Under the pieces are notes generated by a model that saw nothing but the letters and a program-made list of their open reading frames with translations, was not told the origin of the DNA and ran no database searches. Made by a program: the position numbers and the translations under genes. A stretch of DNA of 36,818 bases, taken from NCBI GenBank assembly GCA_029288485.1, contig JARIHC010000003.1:1-36818 (forward strand), read 5' to 3'. Origin of the DNA: Candidatus Saccharimonadota bacterium. GTDB taxonomy: Bacteria; Patescibacteriota; Saccharimonadia; Saccharimonadales; UBA4665. This document shows, piece by piece, positions 7,908 through 15,804 of the stretch; within the stretch, counting starts at the first letter, position 1; each line of letters starts with the position of its first letter.

Positions 7908-8674
7908 TTACGGTTGAGCTCGCCTTTCACGCACCGGCAGCTAGTAGATTGATAGCGGAAATAAGCGCCGAGCGGTTGCGTGAGTTGCAACGTTTCGCTG
8001 AACTTGGACGAGTTAGCGCCGGGCTGATTCACGATATTAGCAGCCCGTTGACAGCCGCTATACTGCACCTTGAGCAAGAAGAAAATCGCGGATTGCACAG
8101 TGTCAGGCATGCGCGCCGCAGTATTCGCATGCTGGAGAGATATGTAGAATCAGCCCGGCAGCAGCTTAGACAAGAGAATCAAACTGCTAACTTCTGGGTT
8201 AAAGGCCAGCTGCGCCAAGTAAAAAGAGTAGTTGAGCTGCCGGCCAGTAAGCGCCAAGTTGATTTATGTTTTGCCGTCGATAAAAATTACAGCCTAATTG
8301 GTAATCCCATTAAATTCCAACAAATTATGATTAACTTAATTAATAATTCTATCGATTCCTACGACAATCAGAGCTGCCGGAAAAATAAACCAATAGTGCA
8401 AGTTACAGCCAATGCCTGCTGCCAGTGGCTACAAGTCCAGGTTCAAGATTGGGGTAGCGGCATAGCAAGCGATGAGCTACTTCACCTGTTTGAACCGTTT
8501 TATACAACTAAACAAACTAGCTCAATTGGCGGTCTGGGCATAGGTCTGTCAATCGTGAAACGTTACGTAGAAGATGATTTTGGCGGTAAAGTTGTCGTGA
8601 GCAGCATACCGGGCGATGGCACTGTCGTCAATATTAAATTGCGGCGTGTCTCACCGAAGTCGTACAGTTGTTAG
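7904..8674 (+). CDS. soluble sensor histidine kinase
   Basis: A 256-residue kinase with no membrane segment. It starts with a short helical region, then an H-box variant GLIHDISSPLTA with phospho-acceptor H43, and an ATPase domain with N-box NLINNSIDSYD, G1 DWGSGI, F-box FEPFYTTK and G2 GLGIGLSIV. The HDISSPL sequence resembles the NtrB-like HDLRNPL form rather than HELRTPL. The ATG overlaps the TGA of the upstream regulator by 4 nt (ATGA). With no sensor domain it may read a cytosolic signal or a partner membrane protein such as the 7-TM proteins nearby (inference). Confidence 0.93.
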   Translation: MITVELAFHAPAASRLIAEISAERLRELQRFAELGRVSAGLIHDISSPLTAAILHLEQEENRGLHSVRHARRSIRMLERYVESARQQLRQENQTANFWVKGQLRQVKRVVELPASKRQVDLCFAVDKNYSLIGNPIKFQQIMINLINNSIDSYDNQSCRKNKPIVQVTANACCQWLQVQVQDWGSGIASDELLHLFEPFYTTKQTSSIGGLGIGLSIVKRYVEDDFGGKVVVSSIPGDGTVVNIKLRRVSPKSYSC

Positions 8675-8704
8675 ATTATTAACAGCCGCGTCGACCACTG
8701 ATGC

Positions 8705-8710
8705 TATAAT
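8705..8710 (+). promoter_or_regulatory. TATAAT -10 box upstream of the secreted protein gene
   Basis: A perfect TATAAT 41 nt before the ATG at 8752, followed by a purine-rich AAAGGGAGG at about 8726-8734. The Shine-Dalgarno-like block is 17 nt from the ATG, longer than usual, so the leader may fold or the start may be misplaced. I see no better in-frame start. Confidence 0.45.
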
Positions 8711-8751
8711 TTTATATAACAACCAAAGGGAGGTTCGAAAAAAGCCGCTGT

Positions 8752-9192
8752 ATGAACCACACTAAACAAGACAATATGCGTAAAACAGTAATTGGTGCCC
8801 CGCTTTTACTAACACTAGTTTTCTGTTTTAGTTTTCTGATGTTTCACCCCGGTACTAGCGGCGTGGCCCGATCGTCAAGCGAATCATCGGAAAGCCCTAA
8901 AAAATCTTCGGAGACGCAAGCATCAGCTAATAAACTATCCCCTTTGCCCGCGGCTCACACTGACCTGCAGCCGTTAGATCATGCAACACCTAGCGGCAGC
9001 CCTGAAGTCTCTTACACTGCTTCGCCGCAAAACACCAACATTGCTAATCCTCAGTCATCTGCTTTGCAGCGTACCGGTAGTAACTCAGCCGGTATGACAG
9101 GTTACGTTTCAGGCGGTAGCGGTTCACCCTCTAACAATCTCAACAGCAGCCTTTTGCAAACTACATTACATAATCTCTTAAAGCTATACTGA
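8752..9192 (+). CDS. secreted Ser/Thr-rich low-complexity protein
   Basis: A 146-residue protein with an N-terminal basic segment (residues ~5-11), a hydrophobic helix (about 14-31, GAPLLLTLVFCFSFLMF) and a long Ser/Thr/Pro/Asn-rich region (SSSESSESPKKSSETQAS...). The C-terminus has a short amphipathic helix (LLQTTLHNLLKLY). It is probably exported or anchored and largely disordered, like glycosylated cell-surface stalk proteins, but that is an inference. No family recognised. It lies between the two-component pair and the MarR efflux operon. Confidence 0.65.
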   Translation: MNHTKQDNMRKTVIGAPLLLTLVFCFSFLMFHPGTSGVARSSSESSESPKKSSETQASANKLSPLPAAHTDLQPLDHATPSGSPEVSYTASPQNTNIANPQSSALQRTGSNSAGMTGYVSGGSGSPSNNLNSSLLQTTLHNLLKLY

Positions 9193-9236
9193 CTTAATTT
9201 ATTTTATATAATTTTACTTTTTATAATTATCTTTAG

Positions 9237-9269
9237 TTATTTACTTAGGTTAAGTAAATAATATATAAT
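9237..9269 (+). promoter_or_regulatory. MarR operator palindrome overlapping the operon promoter
   Basis: TTATTTACTTA (9237-9247) and TAAGTAAATAA (9251-9261) form a perfect 11-bp inverted repeat around GGT. A perfect TATAAT -10 box (9264-9269) begins 3 nt later and ends 6 nt before the ATG of the MarR gene. The palindrome covers the -35/spacer region, so bound repressor would block polymerase. Autoregulation by the encoded MarR protein is the expected arrangement in this family. Confidence 0.8.
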
Positions 9270-9275
9270 GAATGT

Positions 9276-9770
9276 ATGAATAAGCCAGAAAACGATCTCG
9301 AAATACTAGACAACGCTATGCGTGTCTTCTTTCAAGTTGTGAAACGTCCGCAACATTGGAGCCGTATAACCCAGCGATCTAACGTTACTATAGATAGACC
9401 CTCGGCTATAATTTTAAAACTGCTCAACAGCCAAGGTCCCTGCCACGTTCAGGATTTGGCTGATCATTTGGGAATTGAAGCACCCTCTATTACCCGCAAA
9501 ACTCAAGAATTAGAGCAAGCCGGCTATCTAAGCCGCTCGCCCGGAAAAGAAGACCGCCGAGCTGTGGATCTACGTATTACAGCCAGCGGCCGCTCTATCG
9601 CCAGACGACTATCAGACGCTCAGCGCGAGGTAATTGCCGAAGCCTTGCGCGATTGGCTGCCAAGCGAACGGCGACAATTTGCCGGCTTGTTTAAACGCTT
9701 TAGCGATGACCTATCCGGCACATCTCATACACCAGATAATCAAAAAAAGGATAAAGTTGCCCGTGTCTAA
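9276..9770 (+). CDS. MarR-family transcriptional regulator
   Basis: A 164-residue winged-helix regulator. The DNA-binding core is GPCHVQDLADHLGIEAPSITRKTQELEQAG followed by the wing SRSPGKEDRRAVDLRITASG with the conserved D-R-R. Long N- and C-terminal helices would form the dimer. The ATG is probably the first base of the transcript (TATAAT ends 6 nt upstream). It overlaps the efflux gene at its 3' end, so it most likely represses its own operon and is released by a small ligand, as typical for MarR/efflux pairs. Confidence 0.93.
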   Translation: MNKPENDLEILDNAMRVFFQVVKRPQHWSRITQRSNVTIDRPSAIILKLLNSQGPCHVQDLADHLGIEAPSITRKTQELEQAGYLSRSPGKEDRRAVDLRITASGRSIARRLSDAQREVIAEALRDWLPSERRQFAGLFKRFSDDLSGTSHTPDNQKKDKVARV

Positions 9771-11310
9771 TATAGCCGAAGAACGAAATCACGGAGAGAT
9801 TATGGTGATAATGACAGCCTTAATGATGGCTATGCTGTTAGCGGCATTAGACCAAACTATTGTCTCGACTGCTTTGCCAAAAATTGCCAGCGATCTGCAC
9901 GGTCTTAGTAAATACTCTTGGGTAGCAACGGCATACCTTTTAACCAGCGCCGTATCGACACCCTTGTACGGCAAAGTCAGCGACATGTACGGCCGGAAAA
10001 AAATTTTTCAAGGGGCTATTATTATATTTTTAATTGGTTCGGCTCTGTGCGGTCTGAGTCAAAATATGACACAGCTGATTTTTTTCCGCGGTTTACAGGG
10101 TATCGGTGCCGGCGGATTGATGACTCTAGTGTTAGCTGTGGTCGGTGATGTTGTGCCACCTCGCCAGCGAGGAAGGTATCAAGGATACTTTGGTGGCGTG
10201 TTTGCTGTTGCCAGCGTGATCGGACCCCTGCTAGGAGGATTATTTACAGATCATCTTAGTTGGCGCTGGGTATTTTATGTTAACTTGCCTCTCGGCATTT
10301 TAGCCTTAGCAGCTATTGCCTCGCGCTTGCACCTGCCGGTTAAACGCACTCCTCACCGAGTCGACTACGCCGGTGCCGGACTACTAGCAATCAGTGTAGT
10401 TAGTTTGCTACTGGCAACCGTGTGGGGCGGCGTCGACTATCCTTGGGGATCAACACAGATAATTGGTTTGTTTGTCGGAAGTTTAGCGAGTGCATTATTA
10501 TTCATCTGGCGCGAGACCAAAGCCGCCGAACCAATTTTGCCTTTAAGGTTATTTAGAAACGATATATTTAGAGTTTCCGTACTGCTTAGTATGCTAGTTG
10601 GTGTGGTCATGTTTGGCGCTATTATTTTCTTGCCGGAATATCAACAACTTGTACGCGGCGATTCAGCCACCAAATCTGGTCTTATGTTGTTACCTCTAGT
10701 GCTAGGCGTAGTTGGTGGCTCTATGGGCTCCGGCCGGACTATTACTAAGCTTGGGCGCTACCGTATGTTTCCTATTATCGGTACAGTTTTGCTGACCATT
10801 AGTTTTTACCTCTTCAGCCACTTAGCTTTTGCTACTAATCGTGTAGTTATTGGGGTTTGGATGTTTATTTTAGGCCTCGGCGTAGGTATGGTGATGCCTG
10901 TGTTGACTTTGGCTGTTCAAAACGGTGTTGACCGCAAAGACTTAGGAACAGCCACATCTTCTGTAACTTTTTTCCGTAGTATAGGCGCGTCTTTAGGTAC
11001 GGCATTTTTTGGCGCTATAGTTATTAACCGCTTGACTTACCATTTGCAGCAAGCCTTGCCAGCTCCCGAGGCGAGCAAGATCGCAAGCGGTCTAAACCAT
11101 AGCACTGCCGGTTTGCAGGCCTTACCGCCTCAACAAGTACATGTAGTTCTCTCAGCTTTCGCAGCAGCATTTGGCGATGTGTTTTTGATCGGTATACCAT
11201 TTGCTGCAGTAGCTTTTATCGTAACTTTATTCTTAAAAGAAGCCCCGCTTAGCGCTACAACCCGTTCCGTGGCCGAAGGCGAAGGGTTCGAGATCCATCC
11301 CAAAGACTAA
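9763..11310 (+). CDS. DHA2-type MFS multidrug efflux transporter
   Basis: A 515-residue, 14-helix proton-driven exporter of the EmrB/QacA (DHA2) class. Diagnostic motifs are LDQTIVSTALP in helix 1, GKVSDMYGRKK (motif A) in the first cytosolic loop, RGLQGIGAGG in helix 4 and GGVFAVASVIGPLLGG (motif C) in helix 5. The GTG at 9763 overlaps the MarR stop and has AAAAAGG about 12 nt upstream; an alternative ATG at 9802 has a closer GGAG site but would leave almost nothing ahead of helix 1. It ends inside trmD (4-nt convergent overlap). Substrate unknown. Confidence 0.93.
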   Translation: MSNIAEERNHGEIMVIMTALMMAMLLAALDQTIVSTALPKIASDLHGLSKYSWVATAYLLTSAVSTPLYGKVSDMYGRKKIFQGAIIIFLIGSALCGLSQNMTQLIFFRGLQGIGAGGLMTLVLAVVGDVVPPRQRGRYQGYFGGVFAVASVIGPLLGGLFTDHLSWRWVFYVNLPLGILALAAIASRLHLPVKRTPHRVDYAGAGLLAISVVSLLLATVWGGVDYPWGSTQIIGLFVGSLASALLFIWRETKAAEPILPLRLFRNDIFRVSVLLSMLVGVVMFGAIIFLPEYQQLVRGDSATKSGLMLLPLVLGVVGGSMGSGRTITKLGRYRMFPIIGTVLLTISFYLFSHLAFATNRVVIGVWMFILGLGVGMVMPVLTLAVQNGVDRKDLGTATSSVTFFRSIGASLGTAFFGAIVINRLTYHLQQALPAPEASKIASGLNHSTAGLQALPPQQVHVVLSAFAAAFGDVFLIGIPFAAVAFIVTLFLKEAPLSATTRSVAEGEGFEIHPKD

Positions 11311-11951
11311 CGGCTATTTTCTCGCCGCCACTTTTCTATTTGGGCATGATGGCCGCTAAGCAAAACTTCCGGCACTTTAAGGTCGCGAAACTCCTCCGGC
11401 CTGGTATATTGCGGAAATTCAATATTTTTATCATCCTCTTGAAACGATTCAATCTCAGCGGAGGTTTCACCACCTAGAACACCGGGCAATAATCTAACTA
11501 CCGAGTCTATCATGATCATAGCCGGCAGCTCACCACCAGTTAATATGTAATTGCCAATGCAGTATTGTTCGTCCACCCACTCGCTAATACGTTCGTCGTA
11601 ACCTTCGTAGCGAGGACACACAATGATTAAATCTTCTTTTTTAGCGGCTAAGCGTTTGGCGTCTGACTGTTTGTAGGTTTTGCCGCGTGGTGTCGGCAGC
11701 AAGACTCTAGCTTTTGGCGAGACTTGCTTGGCTTTTTCTATTGCCGCCACTATCGGCTCAGGTTTTAGCAGCATGCCATCGCCGCCCCCATAGGGCGTGT
11801 CATCTACCTGCTGATGCGCACCAAGGCCAAAATCGCGTAAATTAATTAGTTGGTACTCGGCGATGCCTCGATCTTGCGCTTTCCATAGCATGCTGCTGCC
11901 AAGCACTTTTTCAAACATTTCCGGGAATAACGTAATAATCTGTATCTTCAT
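11307..11951 (-). CDS. trmD: tRNA (guanine-37-N1)-methyltransferase
   Basis: TrmD methylates G37 of tRNAs reading CNN codons and prevents +1 frameshifting. The knotted SPOUT domain is clear: YGGGDGMLLKPEPI, CPRYEGYDERI and GNYILTGGELPAMIMIDSVVRLLPGVLG. At 214 residues it is shorter than the E. coli enzyme (255), with a reduced C-terminal domain that still ends in LKVPEVLLSGHHAQIEKWRRE. There is no nearby Shine-Dalgarno site; an AAAGGAG lies about 37 nt upstream. It follows the KH and rpsP genes in the common rpsP-KH-trmD order, although a terminator hairpin separates it from the KH gene. Confidence 0.96.
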   Translation of the reverse strand: MKIQIITLFPEMFEKVLGSSMLWKAQDRGIAEYQLINLRDFGLGAHQQVDDTPYGGGDGMLLKPEPIVAAIEKAKQVSPKARVLLPTPRGKTYKQSDAKRLAAKKEDLIIVCPRYEGYDERISEWVDEQYCIGNYILTGGELPAMIMIDSVVRLLPGVLGGETSAEIESFQEDDKNIEFPQYTRPEEFRDLKVPEVLLSGHHAQIEKWRRENSR

Positions 11952-12026
11952 GGATATAAGTGTATCAGTTTTTGATTTTACTCCTTTGGTCTTGTAAGAT
12001 TCAAATCATATTTAAGGTGCGAATAA

Positions 12027-12064
12027 ATAAAACGACCCCAGGGGGTTACCGGAGGTCGTTTTAT
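12027..12064. terminator. bidirectional hairpin terminator between KH gene and trmD
   Basis: ATAAAACGACC (12027-12037) pairs perfectly with GGTCGTTTTAT (12054-12064) around a 16-nt loop. The U-rich arms make it terminator-like in both directions. It lies between the KH gene and trmD on the minus strand, so it would reduce read-through into trmD. Confidence 0.75.
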
Positions 12065-12082
12065 CACATAAAGCTCTCAAAC

Positions 12083-12553
12083 TTATAGGTCTAGGTCGTC
12101 AAGATCGGCCAACTCTTTGCGAGTTTTGGCAAAGCGATCACTTGATTCCTCGTCTTCATCGTCTTTGTTGTCTTCCTGAGCCGCTTCTTCCTCTGCCTCA
12201 GCATCTTCTTCTGCGTCAGCAGCAGGTTCTTCGGCCGGCTCTTCATTGGCTACATCTTGATCGCTTTTCTCTTTTGACTCGCTAGAAGACTTGCTAGGTC
12301 TCTCTTCGCCGTTATCGACAATTTTTAGATTATAGCGAGCGTCGTTTTTAGTGCCAAGAGCCCGAAGCAGCGTACGCAGAGATTGAGCAGTGGCACCGCG
12401 CTTGCCGATAACCCGTCCGAGATCCTCAGGATCAACAGTCAGTTCAAGTAACACTCCTTTTTCATCAATAGTACGCTTAACCTGAACTGCATCCGGTTTG
12501 CCTACCAACGATTTGACGACAAATTCTATAAATTGCTGATCGATTTCACTCAT
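12083..12553 (-). CDS. khpA: KH-domain RNA-binding protein with acidic tail
   Basis: Residues 1-78 form a single KH domain with the GKRG loop (G50-G53) inside GRVIGKRGATAQSLRTLL, matching KhpA, which sits between rpsP and trmD in many bacteria and binds small RNAs and ribosomal components. KhpA is normally about 75-80 residues; here ~78 further residues follow, dominated by Glu, Asp and Ala (EEPAEEPAADAEEDAEAEEE) and ending in a short helix (FAKTRKELADLDDLDL). A strong GGGAGGT Shine-Dalgarno site is 7 nt from the ATG and an extended -10 (TGCTATAAT) lies further upstream. Confidence 0.92.
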   Translation of the reverse strand: MSEIDQQFIEFVVKSLVGKPDAVQVKRTIDEKGVLLELTVDPEDLGRVIGKRGATAQSLRTLLRALGTKNDARYNLKIVDNGEERPSKSSSESKEKSDQDVANEEPAEEPAADAEEDAEAEEEAAQEDNKDDEDEESSDRFAKTRKELADLDDLDL

Positions 12554-12647
12554 GAGACTGACCTCCCGACTCTCTGTTAAAGCTGCTTTGTGTTACTAAT
12601 TATAGCAAACCAAACAAGCCCTGCTGTAAGTTTTTTGGGTCTATTCT

Positions 12648-13232
12648 TCAGTTTTTTTCTTTGCCTGCGTCAGCTTCATTAGAAGCTTCATCGGCCGGTT
12701 CTTCGGCTGGTTTTTGTTCATTTTTTGCCTTGGTCTCGGCTTCGTCAGGAGCTGATGGTTCTTCTTTGGTGTCCTCTTTAGCAGCTACTTCTTCTGCTTT
12801 GACAGCCGCCTCTTCTGCCGGAGTTTCGTTTGATGCTTCTTCGGCAGGGGTATCGTCGGCAGGGGTCTCGGCTGGTTTTTGTTCTGTTGGCTGATCAGCT
12901 TCGGCTGCCTCTGGCTCGTCTGGCCGGGTGCTGCGACGCTTGTCTGGATTACGAACTTTGCCTTCCTGCTTATCCGGAGTCTGCACCCACTTAGGTAGCT
13001 TTACACCCTCTTTTTTCAACAGCAGGACTGCCCGGCCTGTCGGCTGAGCACCGTGCTCGAGATAAAAGCCAGCTTTCTCTTTGTCTAGCGTTAAGGACTT
13101 AGTGTGAGGATCGTAACTGCCCAGTTGGGCAACAACTTTACCGGAAGTCGGAGTACGCCTAGAATCCTGCACAATCATGCGAAACATAGCGTGTCCTTTG
13201 CGACCAGTTCGTTGCATGCGAATAGCTAACAT
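12648..13232 (-). CDS. rpsP: 30S ribosomal protein S16 with long acidic C-terminal tail
   Basis: Residues 1-85 are a standard bS16 core (MLAIRMQRTGRKGHAMFRMIV, GSYDPHTK, GAQPTGRAVLLLKKEGV). Normal bS16 is about 80-90 residues; this one is 194. The extra ~105 residues are an imperfect repeat of Ala, Glu, Pro, Lys and Thr (ETPADDTPAEEASNETPAEE and similar). Such a tail would project from the small subunit where S16 sits on the body. The start codon follows a consensus promoter (13290-13318) and a modest AAGAGAGA ribosome site. Confidence 0.95.
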   Translation of the reverse strand: MLAIRMQRTGRKGHAMFRMIVQDSRRTPTSGKVVAQLGSYDPHTKSLTLDKEKAGFYLEHGAQPTGRAVLLLKKEGVKLPKWVQTPDKQEGKVRNPDKRRSTRPDEPEAAEADQPTEQKPAETPADDTPAEEASNETPAEEAAVKAEEVAAKEDTKEEPSAPDEAETKAKNEQKPAEEPADEASNEADAGKEKN

Positions 13233-13289
13233 GTATTGATTAAATCTCTCTTCTTTCTTGCTTTATGCTTGGTAAAGATAATCCTTGCT

Positions 13290-13318
13290 ATTCTACAGAT
13301 AACCGCCCCTGTTGTCAA
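13290..13318 (-). promoter_or_regulatory. consensus promoter for rpsP
   Basis: On the minus strand a perfect TTGACA -35 box (13313-13318) is followed after exactly 17 bp by TAGAAT (13290-13295). The leader to the rpsP ATG is about 50 nt. It is back-to-back with the plus-strand promoter at 13363. Confidence 0.85.
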
Positions 13319-13362
13319 CTGATTGTTTCTTCTGTCCAATTGATGCTGCATTCTACAAGCCC

Positions 13363-13422
13363 TTGACACAAACCAAAAATACCTATATATTAGTAAGTGT
13401 AATGATAACACTAAGTTATCAT
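13363..13422 (+). promoter_or_regulatory. consensus promoter followed by an operator-like inverted repeat
   Basis: TTGACA (13363-13368) and TATATT (13386-13391) are separated by 17 bp. Starting about +4, ATGATAAC (13402-13409) and GTTATCAT (13415-13422) form a perfect 8-bp inverted repeat with a 5-nt spacer. The position just downstream of the transcription start suits a repressor operator; a short leader hairpin is the alternative. It drives the gene at 13448. Confidence 0.75.
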
Positions 13423-13447
13423 ATACGCTATTGAATAGGAGGTCATT

Positions 13448-14077
13448 ATGACCCAGCAAAAAGAAGTAATCAACCCAGAAGCCATACAGAATATGTTGCG
13501 ACCGATCAATCTGGATGGATTAACTGTGCCTGATGTCAACACTAAATTAGGGGTCATGGCCGCGAGTTTTGATGCTAACGTCAATCGTTTGCTGAAAGAT
13601 GAGACAGGTTCTTTAGAGCTCTGCACGCCGGAAGCGACCCTGAGCATATCTAGCAGGTGGCGAAATACTTTGGAAGGTTTTGGCTGGGTTGGACCGCCAA
13701 GTCCCTGGTATGAGGATACTTATGTGCTCGAGATAGCCCACTTCGAGGAACCCGAGGAATACCCGGACGAAAAACTAAAACAATTCCTCAAATTCGTTTC
13801 GTCATCAATCTTGATGCCGAGACAAGAAAAGACACGCAGTCGAACTGTCAGCCTGGAATTCGGCACGCAGGCTATCATTCCTACTGCCCCGGAAATGTGC
13901 GCCGCGTTTGGTATCCCCTCCCCAAAGGATAAGAAAGTTAAGTCGTACAGGGTCGAGGAAGCTGCCGACCAAGTAGAAATTAAAAGGCGCATGGATCTTA
14001 AGCAGGCGTTCGGTATCGGAGTAGTGATCTTAGAGGCGCTCGACCCCAAGACCGTACGGAAGCTTAAAAATAAATAA
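13448..14077 (+). CDS. hypothetical protein (209 aa) under a strong regulated promoter
   Basis: A soluble protein with no signal peptide or membrane segment. It begins MTQQKEVINPEAIQNMLRP, has an aromatic-rich middle (SRWRNTLEGFGWVGPPSPWYEDTY) and a Lys-rich end. No known family was recognised. It has the best expression signals in the window: TTGACA-17-TATATT, an inverted repeat near +1, and a perfect AGGAGGT Shine-Dalgarno site 5 nt before the ATG. It is the only plus-strand gene inside the minus-strand translation cluster and converges on rnc with 4 bp between. That setting suggests a high-output, switchable gene. Confidence 0.8.
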   Translation: MTQQKEVINPEAIQNMLRPINLDGLTVPDVNTKLGVMAASFDANVNRLLKDETGSLELCTPEATLSISSRWRNTLEGFGWVGPPSPWYEDTYVLEIAHFEEPEEYPDEKLKQFLKFVSSSILMPRQEKTRSRTVSLEFGTQAIIPTAPEMCAAFGIPSPKDKKVKSYRVEEAADQVEIKRRMDLKQAFGIGVVILEALDPKTVRKLKNK

Positions 14078-14081
14078 AAGG

Positions 14082-14777
14082 TTAATTTTTGTAATGCTTC
14101 AAGGCGGCCTCGGCAGCTTGCTGTTGAGCTGCCTGCTTGCTAGGACCAACACCCTGGCCCTTAAGGCTTCCGTCTACATATACCCCGACCGTGAAAGTTT
14201 TGTCGTGATCTGGGCCTTCTTCTTGAATAACCTTGTAGATTGGCGTAGCTGCGTCTTGACTCTGGGCTAGTTCTTGCAGGTGTGATTTAGGGTCCATCCA
14301 GGAACCGCTCGCTAAAATGTCTTTAAAGGTGCTGAGGATGCTTTCTGTAATAAATTTCTTGGCCACATTGTAGCCCTGATCTAGGTAGATAGCACCAACA
14401 ACAGCTTCATACGTATTAGCGAGTATTTGGGCGCGGGCGCGGGCACTGCCTTGCTTTTCGCCGCGGCTTAAACGCAAAAGCTCCTCGAAATCTAGTTTGT
14501 GTCCGGCAGCACTAATGCTTTCTGTGCGCACTAGGCTGCTACGCCAGTTAGTTAATACGCCTTCAGGTTCGGAGTAATTACCGTACAGATATTCAGTAAC
14601 TACGAGCTCTAGAACAGCGTCGCCGAGAAACTCTAAACGCTCGTTATGTTCTTTCACGACCTTTCGATGCTCATTTAAATAAGACCTATGAGTAAAAGCC
14701 GTGATTAATAGATTTATATCATTAAACTCTATGTGCAGCTTTTCTTTGGCGAATAGCTTATATGAAGAAACGTCCAT
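14082..14777 (-). CDS. rnc: ribonuclease III
   Basis: A 231-residue double-stranded RNA endonuclease that processes rRNA precursors and structured mRNAs. The nuclease signature ERLEFLGDAVLELVV and the second acidic site in NTYEAVVGAIYLDQG supply the metal ligands. The C-terminal dsRNA-binding domain (about 155-228) has the DPKSHLQELAQ start and the GPSKQAAQQQAAEAAL helix. Length is normal. It lies 3 bp downstream of the Nudix gene, so it is probably co-transcribed with Nudix, nusB and rpmF. Confidence 0.96.
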   Translation of the reverse strand: MDVSSYKLFAKEKLHIEFNDINLLITAFTHRSYLNEHRKVVKEHNERLEFLGDAVLELVVTEYLYGNYSEPEGVLTNWRSSLVRTESISAAGHKLDFEELLRLSRGEKQGSARARAQILANTYEAVVGAIYLDQGYNVAKKFITESILSTFKDILASGSWMDPKSHLQELAQSQDAATPIYKVIQEEGPDHDKTFTVGVYVDGSLKGQGVGPSKQAAQQQAAEAALKHYKN

Positions 14778-14780
14778 TGT

Positions 14781-15284
14781 CTACAGCTTACCTGTCCGGA
14801 TCTTTTTCATGCCTATTAGGATTAATTTGCCTATGTCGTCATAGGCGATCTTGTCGACAGCATCGTTAGCTGACAACCATTTTATGTCGTTAAGCCAACC
14901 CTCCGGATGCAGCTTATTAGTATTGCCTTGGCCTTCAACTAAGTAAATGTGCATTGTCATGAGAACCAAGGTGTGTTCGCGGCGGTAGCGAAAGTTAACC
15001 TTGCCAAGCCAACTGAAGACTTCCATATCGTTGAGGCCTGTTTCCTCGCGGATTTCGCGTTCAGCAGTTGCGCCTGGGTCTTCGCCCGGTTCGACATGGC
15101 CTTTAGGAATAGTCCAACGATTTTTGGCATCTTGAATAAGTAAGATCTCTACGCCGCCCTTTTTATTGTGACGGAAAACGACGCCGCCCGAAGTAGTTTC
15201 ACGGACCACTTCGTCAATAACCGGTCTCCGTTTGTTGACCAGTTTACGTATACCTTTCATAGGTTTTGGGCGTTTAACTGACAT
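14781..15284 (-). CDS. Nudix hydrolase
   Basis: A 167-residue enzyme of the MutT/Nudix class. The 23-residue Nudix box is intact at residues 62-84: G62, E68, R76-E77, E80-E81 and G83, matching GX5EX7REUXEEXGU. The preceding TTSGGVVFR and NRWTIPKGHV segments are typical of diadenosine-polyphosphate or 8-oxo-dGTP type enzymes, but the substrate cannot be told. A basic N-terminus (KRPKPMKGIRKLVNKRRP) may bind RNA (inference). AAAGG precedes the ATG. It sits between nusB and rnc on the minus strand. Confidence 0.94.
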   Translation of the reverse strand: MSVKRPKPMKGIRKLVNKRRPVIDEVVRETTSGGVVFRHNKKGGVEILLIQDAKNRWTIPKGHVEPGEDPGATAEREIREETGLNDMEVFSWLGKVNFRYRREHTLVLMTMHIYLVEGQGNTNKLHPEGWLNDIKWLSANDAVDKIAYDDIGKLILIGMKKIRTGKL

Positions 15285-15296
15285 ATTTTTATACCT

Positions 15297-15773
15297 TTAC
15301 TTGGCTTTCTTAGGTTTGGCGGCTGTTTTAGCCGGTTTTTTGGCGCTTGCTTCTTGCTCTCTTAGCAGTGTGCCTAGTACACCGTTCACGAACTTGGAAG
15401 AATTGTCACCGCCAAAGGCCTTAGCCAGCTCGACAGCCTCGTTGATGACTACCTTAGGCGGCACATCGTCTTCACTTTCCAGTTCATACAAACCCATCCT
15501 AAGGACTAAACGGTCCATACGGGCAATCTGGTCTATAGGCCATTCCGGCGCTACCGGCTGTAGCCGCTTATCCAGATCGGAAGCCTGCTTAGTAACTCCG
15601 GCTACCAGTTGTTTAATAAACTCGACATCATCGAGCATATCTTGGTAACGGGCAATGTTGCGCTCTAGCACCTTGGCAACATCAAAAGTTTTGTCATCCG
15701 CGTCTTGGCGGAGCTCTTGTTCATAGAGCGTTTGCAGAGCTATGATGCGACCAAGATGTCGATTGGAAGCCAT
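15297..15773 (-). CDS. nusB: transcription antitermination factor NusB
   Basis: A 158-residue all-helical NusB. Recognisable elements are the N-terminal RHLGRIIALQTLYEQEL helix and the conserved ARMDRLVLRMGLYEL, PKVVINEAVELAKAFGGDNSSKFVNGVLG region. NusB pairs with S10 on boxA RNA in rRNA antitermination. The last ~20 residues are an added Lys/Ala/Pro tail (ASAKKPAKTAAKPKKAK), absent from most NusB proteins. An AAGAAGGGA Shine-Dalgarno site precedes the ATG. It follows rpmF closely and precedes the Nudix and rnc genes. Confidence 0.96.
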   Translation of the reverse strand: MASNRHLGRIIALQTLYEQELRQDADDKTFDVAKVLERNIARYQDMLDDVEFIKQLVAGVTKQASDLDKRLQPVAPEWPIDQIARMDRLVLRMGLYELESEDDVPPKVVINEAVELAKAFGGDNSSKFVNGVLGTLLREQEASAKKPAKTAAKPKKAK

Positions 15774-15804
15774 ATTGTTAATCCCTTCTTAAGGCGAAAC
15801 GCGT

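Noticed and set aside
12661-12894. 77-codon Ser/Ala-rich plus frame inside rpsP
   Set aside because: Mirror image of the Ala/Glu tail of S16; the S16 frame is certain.
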